Below the pieces are notes generated by a model. It was not told the DNA's origin, did not search any database, and worked only from the letters and a program-made list of their open reading frames with translations. From Roseiarcus sp963820795 (GTDB taxonomy: Bacteria > Pseudomonadota > Alphaproteobacteria > Rhizobiales > Beijerinckiaceae): DNA of 64,000 nt. Where the stretch lies: the NCBI GenBank assembly GCA_963820795.1, contig CAWGBJ010000022.1, positions 124,001-188,000 on the forward strand, written 5' to 3'. Positions 43,305 to 51,828 of the stretch are shown in pieces (positions within the stretch are counted from its first letter, which is position 1; every line of letters begins with the position of its first letter). The translations under genes were made by a program, and so were the position numbers.

Positions 43305-43666
43305 TGAAGCTCCAAAACGCCCGCCGAGCACGTGACCGTGTTTTTTTACACACAGATTACACCCGCATCAATTCCCGGAAACACGGCATTTGCAGTGTCG
43401 GCCCAACTTGCCGCGCCGTCGCCGCGGTTCATTGCGGTGAACAGGCGATGGGAATGCGCGTCGTGCGGCCGTCTTTTGCACCGACCCTCCGCGAGGGAGC
43501 GGCCGGCCCAAGGCCGGCCGACAAGTCTCTCGTGCGGCGACGCTGAAAGCAAGGGCGCGGGTGACGTCGCGATCGCGAACCCATCAGACATCCATCACCG
43601 AAACGAGATTTTTTCGCGGCCCCACCCGAGCGCTCGGCCGGTCGCGAATTTCGCAGGGAGCATCAG
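43305..43666. other. divergent intergenic region (regulator and BBE oxidoreductase)
   Basis: 362 bp. The side close to the regulator is AT-rich (GTGTTTTTTTACACACAG near 43338-43355), which fits a promoter region. The rest is GC-rich with only short, motif-free open frames. GGGAGCATCAG precedes the oxidoreductase start. No operator could be assigned. Confidence 0.4.
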
Positions 43667-45136
43667 ATGAGACCCCTATCACTCGCAATCGAAGCGTTGC
43701 GGGCGCGTTTTTCCGGAGACCTGGTCGGGCCAAGGGACGCCGGCTACGACTCCGCGCGCCGCGTCTGGAACGGAACAGTCGATCGTCGGCCGTTGCTGAT
43801 CGCTTATTGCACGAATGTCGATGACGTCATCCGCAGCGTCGCTTTCGCTCGGGAGACCGGCGTCGCGACCGCCGTCAGGAGCGGACGGCACAGCATCGCT
43901 GGACTCTGCGTGGCCGATGACGCGCTGGTGATCGATCTCTCGCGCATGAACAAAGTGACCGTCGATCCGATCGCGCGGACTGCGCGAGCGGAGGGCGGCG
44001 CACTGCTTCGCGACCTGGATGCGGCGACGCAGGCCCACGGCCTTGCGACCACTACAGGGGTGAACAGCGACACTGGGCTGATCGGTCTCACTCTCGGTGG
44101 GGGGATCGGACGATTGGGACGCAAGCATGGCTTGAGTTGCGACAACATGATCACGGCCGAGATCGTTACGGCCGGAGGACAATTGCTGAGCGCGTCCGAG
44201 GCTGAAAATGCGGAACTCTTCTGGGGTTTGCGCGGCGGCGGCGGGAATTTCGGGATCGTGACCTCGGCCACCTATAGGCTGCACAGGGTCGGCCCAACGG
44301 TGCTAGCGGGTTTGCTCGTTTACGATTGGAAGCGTGCGCGAGATGCACTGCGCCGCTTCGCCGAGGTGTCCGCAGAGGCTCCGGATGAGCTATGCCTGGA
44401 CGGCGCCCTCCATACGCTGCCAGATGGAGGACGCGGCTTTTCGATATCGGCTTTCTACGCAGGCGAGATCGCCGACGGGGAGCGCGCGCTGCGCCGCCTG
44501 CGCGACAAGACGCCAGCAATCGCCGATTGCCTCGGCCCTGCTCGCTATGTCCAAGTGCAGAAGGGCGGCGACGATATCTTCGCCCACGGTTGCCGCTATC
44601 ACTTGAAGGCGCAGCTCTTAGACGAAATCTCCGATGAAACGATCGACACGCTGATCGAGCAGTTTCCCTCCGTTCCCTCGCAGAGGTCGTTGTTCGTGTT
44701 CCAGCAGCTGGGCGGCGCCATTGCCCGCATCCCGGCCGCAGCCACCGCCTACGCAAACCGGACGGCGGCCTATGACGCCTTTGCGGTTTCGATCTGGACG
44801 GAGCCGGCAAGGGACGCGGCGAACGTCTTCTGGACGAGAGAAGTCTACGAGTCGCTGCGGCCGTTTGCGACGGGCGGCGTCTATGTCAACAACCTGGGCG
44901 ACGAGGGCTTCATCCGCGTTCGAGCGGCCTACGGACAGAACTACGACCGCCTCGTCTCGCTGAAGCGGCGGTACGATCCCGACAACCTCTTCCGCTCGAA
45001 CCAGAATATCGCGATTGGGGACGATTGGTCGCGTCCGGCGGGCGGATCGATGAGGCGAACTCGCGACGGGTGGGTTGAGCGACAGGAGAATGGATATGTC
45101 CGATTGGCATCGAATATCCCGCGCGGACCGCGGTGA
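43667..45136 (+). CDS. BBE-type FAD-linked oxidoreductase
   Basis: Berberine-bridge-enzyme-like flavoprotein of 489 residues. The FAD-binding part has AVRSGRHSIAGLCVADDALV, where H75 is the expected covalent FAD attachment site, and GLIGLTLGGGIGRLGRKHGL. A second covalent cysteine is not evident there, so attachment may be single. The C-terminal BBE motif is YDPDNLFRSNQNI. Family members oxidise sugars, alcohols or aromatic compounds; the substrate here is unknown. There is no signal peptide. Confidence 0.9.
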   Translation: MRPLSLAIEALRARFSGDLVGPRDAGYDSARRVWNGTVDRRPLLIAYCTNVDDVIRSVAFARETGVATAVRSGRHSIAGLCVADDALVIDLSRMNKVTVDPIARTARAEGGALLRDLDAATQAHGLATTTGVNSDTGLIGLTLGGGIGRLGRKHGLSCDNMITAEIVTAGGQLLSASEAENAELFWGLRGGGGNFGIVTSATYRLHRVGPTVLAGLLVYDWKRARDALRRFAEVSAEAPDELCLDGALHTLPDGGRGFSISAFYAGEIADGERALRRLRDKTPAIADCLGPARYVQVQKGGDDIFAHGCRYHLKAQLLDEISDETIDTLIEQFPSVPSQRSLFVFQQLGGAIARIPAAATAYANRTAAYDAFAVSIWTEPARDAANVFWTREVYESLRPFATGGVYVNNLGDEGFIRVRAAYGQNYDRLVSLKRRYDPDNLFRSNQNIAIGDDWSRPAGGSMRRTRDGWVERQENGYVRLASNIPRGPR

Positions 45137-45449
45137 GCGCGCCTCGGCGTTCGCGGTGCTCGTCGCGCCCTGGCGAGCGGCGCACGCGGCACTTTTCGTC
45201 GCCGCCGTGGCGACAGATCAGGTGGCGGCCGCCGACGCCGACGTGTTGCGCGCTCTCGCGCGAACTGAGAAGGACGCCGATCGATTGACCGGATTCCACG
45301 TTGTCGAGTCATACGGAGTCATTGGCGCGTCCCTGGCGGCGTCTAGGAGCCGGGGCGATCCGGCCGCCGAAGTCGAAGGCGCGCGAAAATGGGGACAAGG
45401 TTCTGCGTCGCTTCGAGGAAATTCCATTTGGATCGACAGTGGCGGCTGA
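45090..45449 (+). CDS. hypothetical protein
   Basis: Frame of 119 residues beginning MDMSDWHRISRADRGERASA, overlapping the end of the BBE gene and preceded by AGGAGA. The first 80 residues are Ala-rich and mostly helical (AAVATDQVAAADADVLRALA). No known motif is seen. The end around SRSRGDPAAEVEGARKWGQG looks irregular, so the frame may be decayed. The 228 bp between it and the ACC deaminase gene hold only short frames. Confidence 0.4.
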   Translation: MDMSDWHRISRADRGERASAFAVLVAPWRAAHAALFVAAVATDQVAAADADVLRALARTEKDADRLTGFHVVESYGVIGASLAASRSRGDPAAEVEGARKWGQGSASLRGNSIWIDSGG

Positions 45450-45677
45450 TCGTCTTCGCCCACGGACACACTCAGGGTTCGCTAGCGTGCGTGATTCCGG
45501 CCGAGGTCCCGCGTCAGGGCGCGTCTCCCGACCCCCAGGTGGCCGGCGACGACGACCCGAACCTGCTCGCTCGCCCGGCCGAGGGCGCCAAATAGGCCAA
45601 GCGGACGCGAAGAGGGCCTTTGGCGGCGTTCATGCTAACGTGGTCCCCATGCTGGGACGCGAAGGACGCAACGCCGC

Positions 45678-46691
45678 ATGCTCGAAAAGTTTCAGCGCTA
45701 TCCCCTCACCTTCGGCCCGACGCCGATCGAGAAGCTGTCGCGGCTCACCGCGCATCTCGGCGGCGAGGTCGAACTCTTCGCCAAGCGGGAAGACTGCAAT
45801 TCGGGGCTGGCGTTTGGCGGCAACAAGCTGCGCAAGCTCGAATACATCATCCCCGACGCCATTGCCTCGAACGCCGACACGCTGGTCTCGATCGGCGGCG
45901 TGCAGTCGAACCATACGCGACAGGTTGCGGCGGTCGCCGCCAAGATCGGCATGAAGTGCAGGCTGGTGCAGGAGGCCTGGGTTCCGCACGAGGATGCGGT
46001 CTACGATCGGGTCGGCAACATCCAGCTCAGCCGTATCCTCGGGGCTGACGTGCGTCTCGTCGAGGACGGCTTCGACATCGGCATCCGCCGAAGCTGGGAG
46101 GAGGCGATCAGGGACGTCGAAGCGAAGGGCGGGCGGCCCTACGCCATTCCGGCCGGCGCCTCGGTGCACAAATACGGCGGGCTCGGCTATGTCGGGTTCG
46201 CCGAGGAGGTGCGGGCGCAGGAACGCGCGGCGGGTTTCGCGTTCGACTATATTGTCGTCTGCACAGTCACCGGCTCGACCCACGCCGGCATGGCGGTCGG
46301 CTTCGCCAAGGACGGCAGGCAGCGCAAAGTCATCGGCATCGACGCGTCGTTCACCCCCGCGCAGACCAAAGCCCAGGTGCTCGACATCGCGCAGAAGACC
46401 GCGGCGCTGGTCGAGCTCGGCAAGGCAATCGCCGAAGACGACATCGTGCTCATCGAGGACTACGCCTATCCGGCCTATGGCGTGCCGTCGGACGAGACGA
46501 AGGCGGCGATCCGCCTCTCAGCCCGGCTCGAAGGCATGATCACCGACCCGGTTTACGAGGGCAAGTCGATGCAGGGCATGATCGACCTCGTCCGCAAAGG
46601 GTTCTTCCCCAAAGGATCGAAGGTGCTGTTCGCCCATCTCGGCGGCGCGCCGGCGCTCAACGGCTACGCCTACGCGTTCCGCAACGGGTGA
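45678..46691 (+). CDS. acdS: 1-aminocyclopropane-1-carboxylate deaminase
   Basis: PLP enzyme that splits ACC, the plant ethylene precursor, into 2-oxobutyrate and ammonia. The 337 residues are full length. The PLP lysine is in LAFGGNKLRKLEYIIPDA (K50), with SIGGVQSNHTRQVAAVAAK after it. The equivalents of the diagnostic Glu295 and Leu322 of Pseudomonas enzymes are present in DPVYEGKSMQGMID and LFAHLGGAPALNGYAY. These residues separate it from D-cysteine desulfhydrase, although that activity is the main alternative. It suggests life near plant roots. No LRP-type acdR gene is adjacent. Confidence 0.93.
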   Translation: MLEKFQRYPLTFGPTPIEKLSRLTAHLGGEVELFAKREDCNSGLAFGGNKLRKLEYIIPDAIASNADTLVSIGGVQSNHTRQVAAVAAKIGMKCRLVQEAWVPHEDAVYDRVGNIQLSRILGADVRLVEDGFDIGIRRSWEEAIRDVEAKGGRPYAIPAGASVHKYGGLGYVGFAEEVRAQERAAGFAFDYIVVCTVTGSTHAGMAVGFAKDGRQRKVIGIDASFTPAQTKAQVLDIAQKTAALVELGKAIAEDDIVLIEDYAYPAYGVPSDETKAAIRLSARLEGMITDPVYEGKSMQGMIDLVRKGFFPKGSKVLFAHLGGAPALNGYAYAFRNG

Positions 46692-46752
46692 GGCGCGGGC
46701 GTTCGTAATCGGCGCCAATGCGCCCGAATAAGCAGAGAGCCGGGTGCTGCGT

Positions 46753-46777
46753 GGAACCATCCGGCGGCGTGCGGGTT
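46753..46777 (+). promoter_or_regulatory. candidate EcfG (general stress) promoter
   Basis: GGAAC at 46753-46757 and GGTT at 46774-46777 are separated by 16 bases. The alphaproteobacterial general-stress pattern is GGAAC-N16/17-CGTT, so there is one mismatch. It lies about 40 bp before the manganese catalase start, a gene often controlled by this response. Pattern and position only. Confidence 0.35.
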
Positions 46778-46816
46778 GCGGGCGGAGGCGGGGGCCTTCG
46801 CCTCATGGAGCTCGCA

Positions 46817-47578
46817 ATGTTCCTTCATCGCCCTATCCTGCAGACCGAAGTGAATGTCCAAAATCCCGATCCGGTGTTTGCCGAAAAGTTGCTCGAGCAG
46901 TTCGGCGGAGCGACCGGCGAACTGACCGCCGCTCTGACCTATTGGACACAATCCTTTCATACCGAGGACGCCGGCATCCGCGACATGCTGCAGGATATCG
47001 GCACCGAGGAGTTCACCCATCTCGAAATGATCGCGATGCTGATCGAGCAGCACACGAAGAAGGCCTCGCAGGACGCTCAGGACCGCGCCTATCGCAGCAC
47101 GTTGTTCTCCGTGCGCGGCCCCGGACCGCACCTTGTCGACTCCAAAGGGAGTTTCTGGGACGCGCGCTACGTCAACGAAGGCGGCCACGTGACGCGCGAT
47201 TTGCGCGCCGACATCGCCGCCGAGGCCGGCGCGCTTGCCACCTACGAGGCCCTGCTCAAGCTGACCGACGACGAGGGATCGAAGAAGGCGCTGCACTTCC
47301 TGGCCACGCGCGAAGTGGCGCACACGAAGATGTTCATGGACGCCCTGAACTCGATCAACAAGCTGACGGACCCGCTGTTTGGCGACCTGCAGCCGGACCA
47401 GAGCGTCAATGTCTATTTCAACATGTCGTTCGGCCCCGGCGCCGACTTGCGCGGTCCGTGGAACCGGGAGCCCGCGTTCCGGTACGTCGCGAACCCACTC
47501 GACGAGATGGATATGCCGGGCGATCGGCGCTCCGACAGGGGCTCGGGCAACGGACAAGGGGCCAACAGGACGCCATAA
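46817..47578 (+). CDS. manganese catalase
   Basis: Dimanganese catalase of 253 residues that decomposes hydrogen peroxide without haem. It starts MFLHRPILQTEVNVQNPDPV. Glutamate and histidine ligands of the four-helix bundle are visible in FGGATGELTAALTYWTQSF, IGTEEFTHLEMIAML, AEAGALATYEALLK and TREVAHTKMFMDAL. A TGGAGC box precedes the ATG at 46817; in-frame starts at 46805 and 46718 are less likely. The tail after PLDEMDMPG is hydrophilic and variable. Confidence 0.9.
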   Translation: MFLHRPILQTEVNVQNPDPVFAEKLLEQFGGATGELTAALTYWTQSFHTEDAGIRDMLQDIGTEEFTHLEMIAMLIEQHTKKASQDAQDRAYRSTLFSVRGPGPHLVDSKGSFWDARYVNEGGHVTRDLRADIAAEAGALATYEALLKLTDDEGSKKALHFLATREVAHTKMFMDALNSINKLTDPLFGDLQPDQSVNVYFNMSFGPGADLRGPWNREPAFRYVANPLDEMDMPGDRRSDRGSGNGQGANRTP

Positions 47579-47684
47579 AGAGCGGGCGCGAACTGCCTCG
47601 CGACCGGATGGTCCTCTTGCAGCCTTGACCGCCATGTCCGGTGTTGTGATGAGCCGGCGGGCCGTCCCCCAAGCCTTCATCCTC

Positions 47685-47710
47685 GGCGCTGCGGGGGCGC
47701 CCGCAGCGCC
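47685..47710 (+). terminator. candidate terminator hairpin after the manganese catalase
   Basis: GGCGCTGCGGG-GGCG-CCCGCAGCGCC forms a perfect 11-bp stem with a 4-base loop, about 105 bp after the catalase stop. Only a short A-rich run (AAAAGG) follows, not a T tract, so a Rho-independent terminator is uncertain. Confidence 0.4.
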
Positions 47711-47898
47711 GCTCATCGACGGCTAAAAGGGCGAGCGACTCGGCGCCGTGTAGGGCGGGCGATCGCGACCTCGCGCGAGGTCGGCGCCTCGAAATTGGCG
47801 GAAGAGCGACTCGAGCTTGGTTGGATCGGTTCGCTTTGCCGATCGCCTTGCCGGAGACGGGGAACCTCGGCTCTGTGCTGTCGGCGTGCTCGGATCCC

Positions 47899-47933
47899 AT
47901 TTGAATCGTTTCCAATTTTGAATCGTTTCTAAT
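47899..47933. promoter_or_regulatory. tandem near-palindromes, candidate iron-response operator
   Basis: ATTTGAATCGTTTCCAAT (47899-47916) is followed directly by TTTTGAATCGTTTCTAAT (47916-47933). Each is close to symmetric around a TCGT centre (ATTtGAA-tcgt-TTCcAAT). The pattern resembles the iron control element recognised by Irr (TTTRGAA-N3-TTCYAAA) but with a one-base-longer centre. It lies about 115 bp upstream of the ferric-binding protein gene. Assignment to Irr is inference. Confidence 0.5.
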
Positions 47934-48045
47934 GTGGACCTTGAGCGATTGTCCCTATGACGCGGGCTTGGTATCAGAAAATCAAGTGTAAACCTCGACC
48001 CGCCGGCGGCCGCGGCCCGACGAGGATTTGTGCAGAGGATGTCCA

Positions 48046-49092
48046 ATGTTTCGATCGGCGTCGCAGCACCATTGTCGCGGCGGACTCTTTCTCGTCGCCT
48101 TGCTGACGTTTCTGGTCGCCCTGGCCGGCGCCTCGGCGCCGTCGCTCGCGGAAGACGCTCCGTCGTTGACGCTTTACAGCGGCCAGCATGAGCAATCGGT
48201 CAATCTCCTGATTGCCGACTTCAAGAAACGCACCGGGATTGCGGTCAAGGTCAAGGTTGGAGAGGGACCGGAAATCGCCAATCAGATCGCTGAGGAAGGC
48301 GCGTCTTCGCCGGCGGATGTTTACTTCACCGAGAATTCGCCGGAGCTGCAACTCCTCTCTGAAAAAGGCCTGCTCGCTCCGGTCGACCCGAAAACGCTGG
48401 CCCAGATCCCCTCGCAATACAACTCGCCCAAAGGCGACTGGGTCGGCGTGCTGGCGCGCGAAAACGTGCTCGCCTACAACACGGCCATGGTCAAGCCCGG
48501 CCAATTGCCGAAGTCGATCATGGATCTCGCCGGGCCGGCCTACAAGGGCAAGATCGGCATCGCGCCGAGCGACGCGGACTTCCCGCCGCTCGTCAGCGCG
48601 GTCGCCGCGCTCAAGGGAAAAGCAGCGGCGCTCGCCTGGCTCAAAGGCCTCGAGGAGAACGCCCAGACGTTTGACGACGACGAAGGCGTGGTCGCGGCCG
48701 TCGACCGCGGTGGCGTCGCCATGGGGATCATCAACAACTACTACTGGGCGCGCCTGCAGGAGGAGGTCGGCAAGGGCAAGATGCACAGCGCCCTCTACCA
48801 CTTCCCCGGCGGCGACGTCGGCGCGGTGGTCAACGTGTCCGGCGCGGCGGTGCTGAAGTCCTCGACGCACGGCGAGGCGGCGCAGAAGTTTCTCGCCTAT
48901 CTCGTCAGCGAGCCGGCGCAGACGCTGCTCGTTCAGGGAAACGTCAATTTCGAATATCCCTTGCGCCCCGGCGTCGCCGCCAACCCGGTTCTGAAGCCGT
49001 TCAACGAGCTCAGGCCGCCGCATATCAGTATCTCGGCCTTGGGCGACGACAGCGGCGCTGCCGACTTGCTGCGCGAGGCCGGGCTGCTGTGA
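48046..49092 (+). CDS. fbpA: ferric iron ABC transporter periplasmic binding protein
   Basis: FbpA/FutA-like protein of 348 residues. A signal peptide (LVALLTFLVALAGASAPSLA) precedes SLTLYSGQHEQSVNLLIADF, the typical start of the family. The conserved tyrosine pair that binds Fe(III) is in GVAMGIINNYYWARLQEEVG. SSPADVYFTENSPELQLL and GGDVGAVVNVSGAAVLKSS also fit. It begins an operon with permease and ATPase. The ATG at 48046 is preferred to the in-frame start at 48028. Its stop overlaps the permease GTG. Confidence 0.92.
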   Translation: MFRSASQHHCRGGLFLVALLTFLVALAGASAPSLAEDAPSLTLYSGQHEQSVNLLIADFKKRTGIAVKVKVGEGPEIANQIAEEGASSPADVYFTENSPELQLLSEKGLLAPVDPKTLAQIPSQYNSPKGDWVGVLARENVLAYNTAMVKPGQLPKSIMDLAGPAYKGKIGIAPSDADFPPLVSAVAALKGKAAALAWLKGLEENAQTFDDDEGVVAAVDRGGVAMGIINNYYWARLQEEVGKGKMHSALYHFPGGDVGAVVNVSGAAVLKSSTHGEAAQKFLAYLVSEPAQTLLVQGNVNFEYPLRPGVAANPVLKPFNELRPPHISISALGDDSGAADLLREAGLL

Positions 49093-50691
49093 CCGGCGCG
49101 CGCGCCATCGCTGCGCGACCGCCGCTGGGGCTGCTGGCGCCGGCTGTCGCGGCCGCGATGCTCGTCATGGCGCCGCTCTGCACGACGCTCTTGCAAGCCG
49201 GCCACGTCGGCATTGAGCATGCCGTGGCGGTGCTTGTCCGGCCTCTGGTCGGGCGGTTGCTCTTCAATACGCTCGCCCTCGTCGCCGCTTCGAACTCTCT
49301 GCGCCGGCGCGCTCGGGACTGCCGCCGCCTACGTGCTCGAACGCATGGCAATTCCGGGGAAGCGGATGTGGTCGGCGCTGGTCGTGGCGCCCCTCGCCGT
49401 GCCCGCGTTCATCGCCAGTTACGCCTGGGTGTCCCTCAGCCCGAACCTGCAGGATTTTGCCGGCGCGCTCCTGGTGGTGACGGCGTCTTACTACCCGCTG
49501 GTTTATTTGCCGGTCGCGGCGACGCTTCGCAACATGGACCCGGCCTTTGAAGAGACCGCGCGCTCCCTCGGTTGCGGCCCTTGGGCGTGCTTCGGGCGTG
49601 CGGTTCTGCCGCATCTGCGTCCCGCGCTGTTCGGTGGTATGCTGCTCGTCGCGCTGAATGTGCTGGTCGAGTTCGGCGCCTTCTCGCTGTTGCGCTTCCG
49701 TACCTTCACCACGGAAATCTATGCTGAATACAGGACCGGCTTCAATGGCCCGGAGGCCTCTCTTCTGGCCGTCGTTCTGCTCGCCTTCTGCTTCGCCTTC
49801 CTGGCGCTGGAGATTCGCCTGCGCGGCGGGGCGCGTTATGCACGGGTCGGCGCCGGGGCGCGCCGTTGGGCTGCGCCGCACCGGCTGGGCCTTGCGCTCT
49901 GGCCCGTCCTTTTCGGCCTCGCCGCGCTGGTGATCGCGTCGCTTGGCGTGCCGCTCGGGATGATCGTCTTCTGGCTGATGCAACACGCCGCCGCCGCCAC
50001 ATCGCCGATCGCGGTGTCGGTCGATCTGCTCGCCGGGTCCGCTGCGGCCTCGCTGGGATTCGGCGCCGCGGCGGCCGCTCTGACGCTGGCGCTTGCGCTG
50101 CCGCTCGGCTATCTCGCCACGCGTTATCAGGGCTGGCGGGTCACGCTGCTCGAGCGCGCCGCCTATCTGGCGCAGGGCATGCCGGCGATCGTGGTGGCTC
50201 TCGCCCTCGTTTCGCTGACTGTGCATGCGCTGCGGCCGCTCTACCAAAGCGCGACCTTGCTCGTCTTCGCCTACGCCATCCTGTTCCTGCCGCTGGCCTT
50301 GGTCAGCGTACGCGCGGTGCTGATGCAGACCGAGCCCGGCCTCGAGGAGGCAGGGCGTTCGCTGGGGCTCGGCTGGATGAGCGTCGCGGTACGGGTGACG
50401 CTGCCGCTGGCGGGACCCGGCCTCGGCGCGGCCGCAGCTTTGGTGTTCGTCTCCGTCGTCACTGAACTGACCGCTACGCTGCTCCTGGCGCCAATCGGCA
50501 CGCAGACTCTGGCGACGGAAGTCTGGGCCGACACCTCGACGCTCGCCTTCGCCGCGGCGGCGCCCTACGCGGCGCTGATGGTCGCGATTTCACTCGCGTC
50601 GACCTGGCTGCTGGCGCAGCGCTTCGGAGCCTCGGCCGTGTTCGGCGCCGCCAAGCCAAGCTTTCCGCCAAGCGCGGGCTTTCCGCAATGA
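49089..50691 (+). CDS. fbpB: ferric iron ABC transporter permease, frameshifted near residue 65
   Basis: Fused permease with two sets of transmembrane helices, about 534 residues when read through. The GTG at 49089 overlaps the fbpA stop (GTGA) and gives LGLLAPAVAAAMLVMAPLC and VGRLLFNTLALVAAS. The main frame continues as CAGALGTAAAYVLERMAIPG with two EAA-type loops (FEETARSLGCGPWACFGRAV and LEEAGRSLGLGWMSVAVRVT). The two frames meet around 49285-49300, where a small indel must have occurred. The later part is intact over 460 codons. An ATG at 49213 exists but would cut a transmembrane helix. Confidence 0.85.
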
Positions 50692-51815
50692 CCGAGCTCG
50701 CGATCGACGGGTTGAAGAAGACGCTTGGCTCGCATGTCGTGCTGCGCGGCCTCGACCTGACGGTCGAGTTGGGCGGACTGGTGGCGATCCTCGGCGCTTC
50801 GGGCAGCGGCAAGACGACGCTGCTGCGATGCATCTGCGGTTTCGAAAGGGCGGACGAGGGCAGCATCCGCATCGGCGGCGCCATCGTCGCCGGAGCAAAA
50901 ACGCATGTTCCGCCCGAGCGGCGACGCGTCGGTTATGTCGCGCAGGAAGGCGCCCTTTTCCCCCACCTCAACGTCGCCGACAATATCGCCTTCGGGTTGC
51001 CGCGGCGGTTGCGGCGCGAGCGAAGGCGGGTCGACGAACTGCTCGAGCTCGTCGGTCTGCCGCGGTCTTACGCCTCTCGGGGTCCCCAGCAGCTTTCCGG
51101 CGGCGAGCAGCAGCGGGTGGCGCTGGCGCGCGCGCTCGCGCCTGACCCGGAGCTGGTGCTGCTCGACGAGCCGTTCTCGTCCCTCGATGCGGCCTTGCGC
51201 GCCGACACCCGCGAGGCGGTGACGGCGGCGCTCGCCCACGCAGGGGCAACCGCTTTGCTTGTGACCCATGACCAGGCCGAGGCGTTGTCGACCGGGCGGC
51301 AGGTCGCGGTCCTGCGCGACGGGCGTCTCGCTCAGGTCGCGACGCCGGAGATTCTCTACCGGCGTCCGGTCGACGCCGAACTCGCCTGCTTCGTCGGCGA
51401 GGCCGTCCTGCTTCCGGGCGTCGCCCGCGGCGGCCGCGTCGCTTGCGCCCTCGGCGAGCTGAAGCTCGACGGATCGGCGCCGGAAGGCGAGGTGGAGGCG
51501 ATGATCCGGCCGGAGCAGATCCGGTTGAGCTCGATCGGCGAGGCGACGGAAGCGCGCGCGCAGGTCATGGCGGTGACGTTCTTCGGCCATGACGCCGAGG
51601 TGCGGCTCTCGCTGTCGGGGGCCGAGCCGCCGGTCGCCCTGTCCGCCCGGGTGCTCGGCCATGCCTGCCCACGTCCCGGAGACCTGGTTGCGGTTCAGGT
51701 CGCCGGAGAGGTGGTCGCCTATCCCCGGCGCGCCGGCGGAATCGCGATCGCCGCCCAAAGTGAAACTGAGGGATCGCCGCGGGCTCATCCAGAATTCAGC
51801 GCGACCACCCCATGA
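50688..51815 (+). CDS. fbpC: ferric iron ABC transporter ATPase
   Basis: ATPase of 375 residues. Walker A is LGASGSGKTTLLRC, the signature is QLSGGEQQRVALARAL, Walker B is LVLLDEPFSSLD and the switch histidine is in LLVTHDQAEALS. A C-terminal TOBE-type domain follows (VEAMIRPEQIRLSS). The ATG overlaps the permease stop (ATGA), indicating coupled translation. It powers Fe(III) import through FbpB. Confidence 0.92.
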   Translation: MTELAIDGLKKTLGSHVVLRGLDLTVELGGLVAILGASGSGKTTLLRCICGFERADEGSIRIGGAIVAGAKTHVPPERRRVGYVAQEGALFPHLNVADNIAFGLPRRLRRERRRVDELLELVGLPRSYASRGPQQLSGGEQQRVALARALAPDPELVLLDEPFSSLDAALRADTREAVTAALAHAGATALLVTHDQAEALSTGRQVAVLRDGRLAQVATPEILYRRPVDAELACFVGEAVLLPGVARGGRVACALGELKLDGSAPEGEVEAMIRPEQIRLSSIGEATEARAQVMAVTFFGHDAEVRLSLSGAEPPVALSARVLGHACPRPGDLVAVQVAGEVVAYPRRAGGIAIAAQSETEGSPRAHPEFSATTP

Positions 51816-51828
51816 AGGAGCAACGTCC

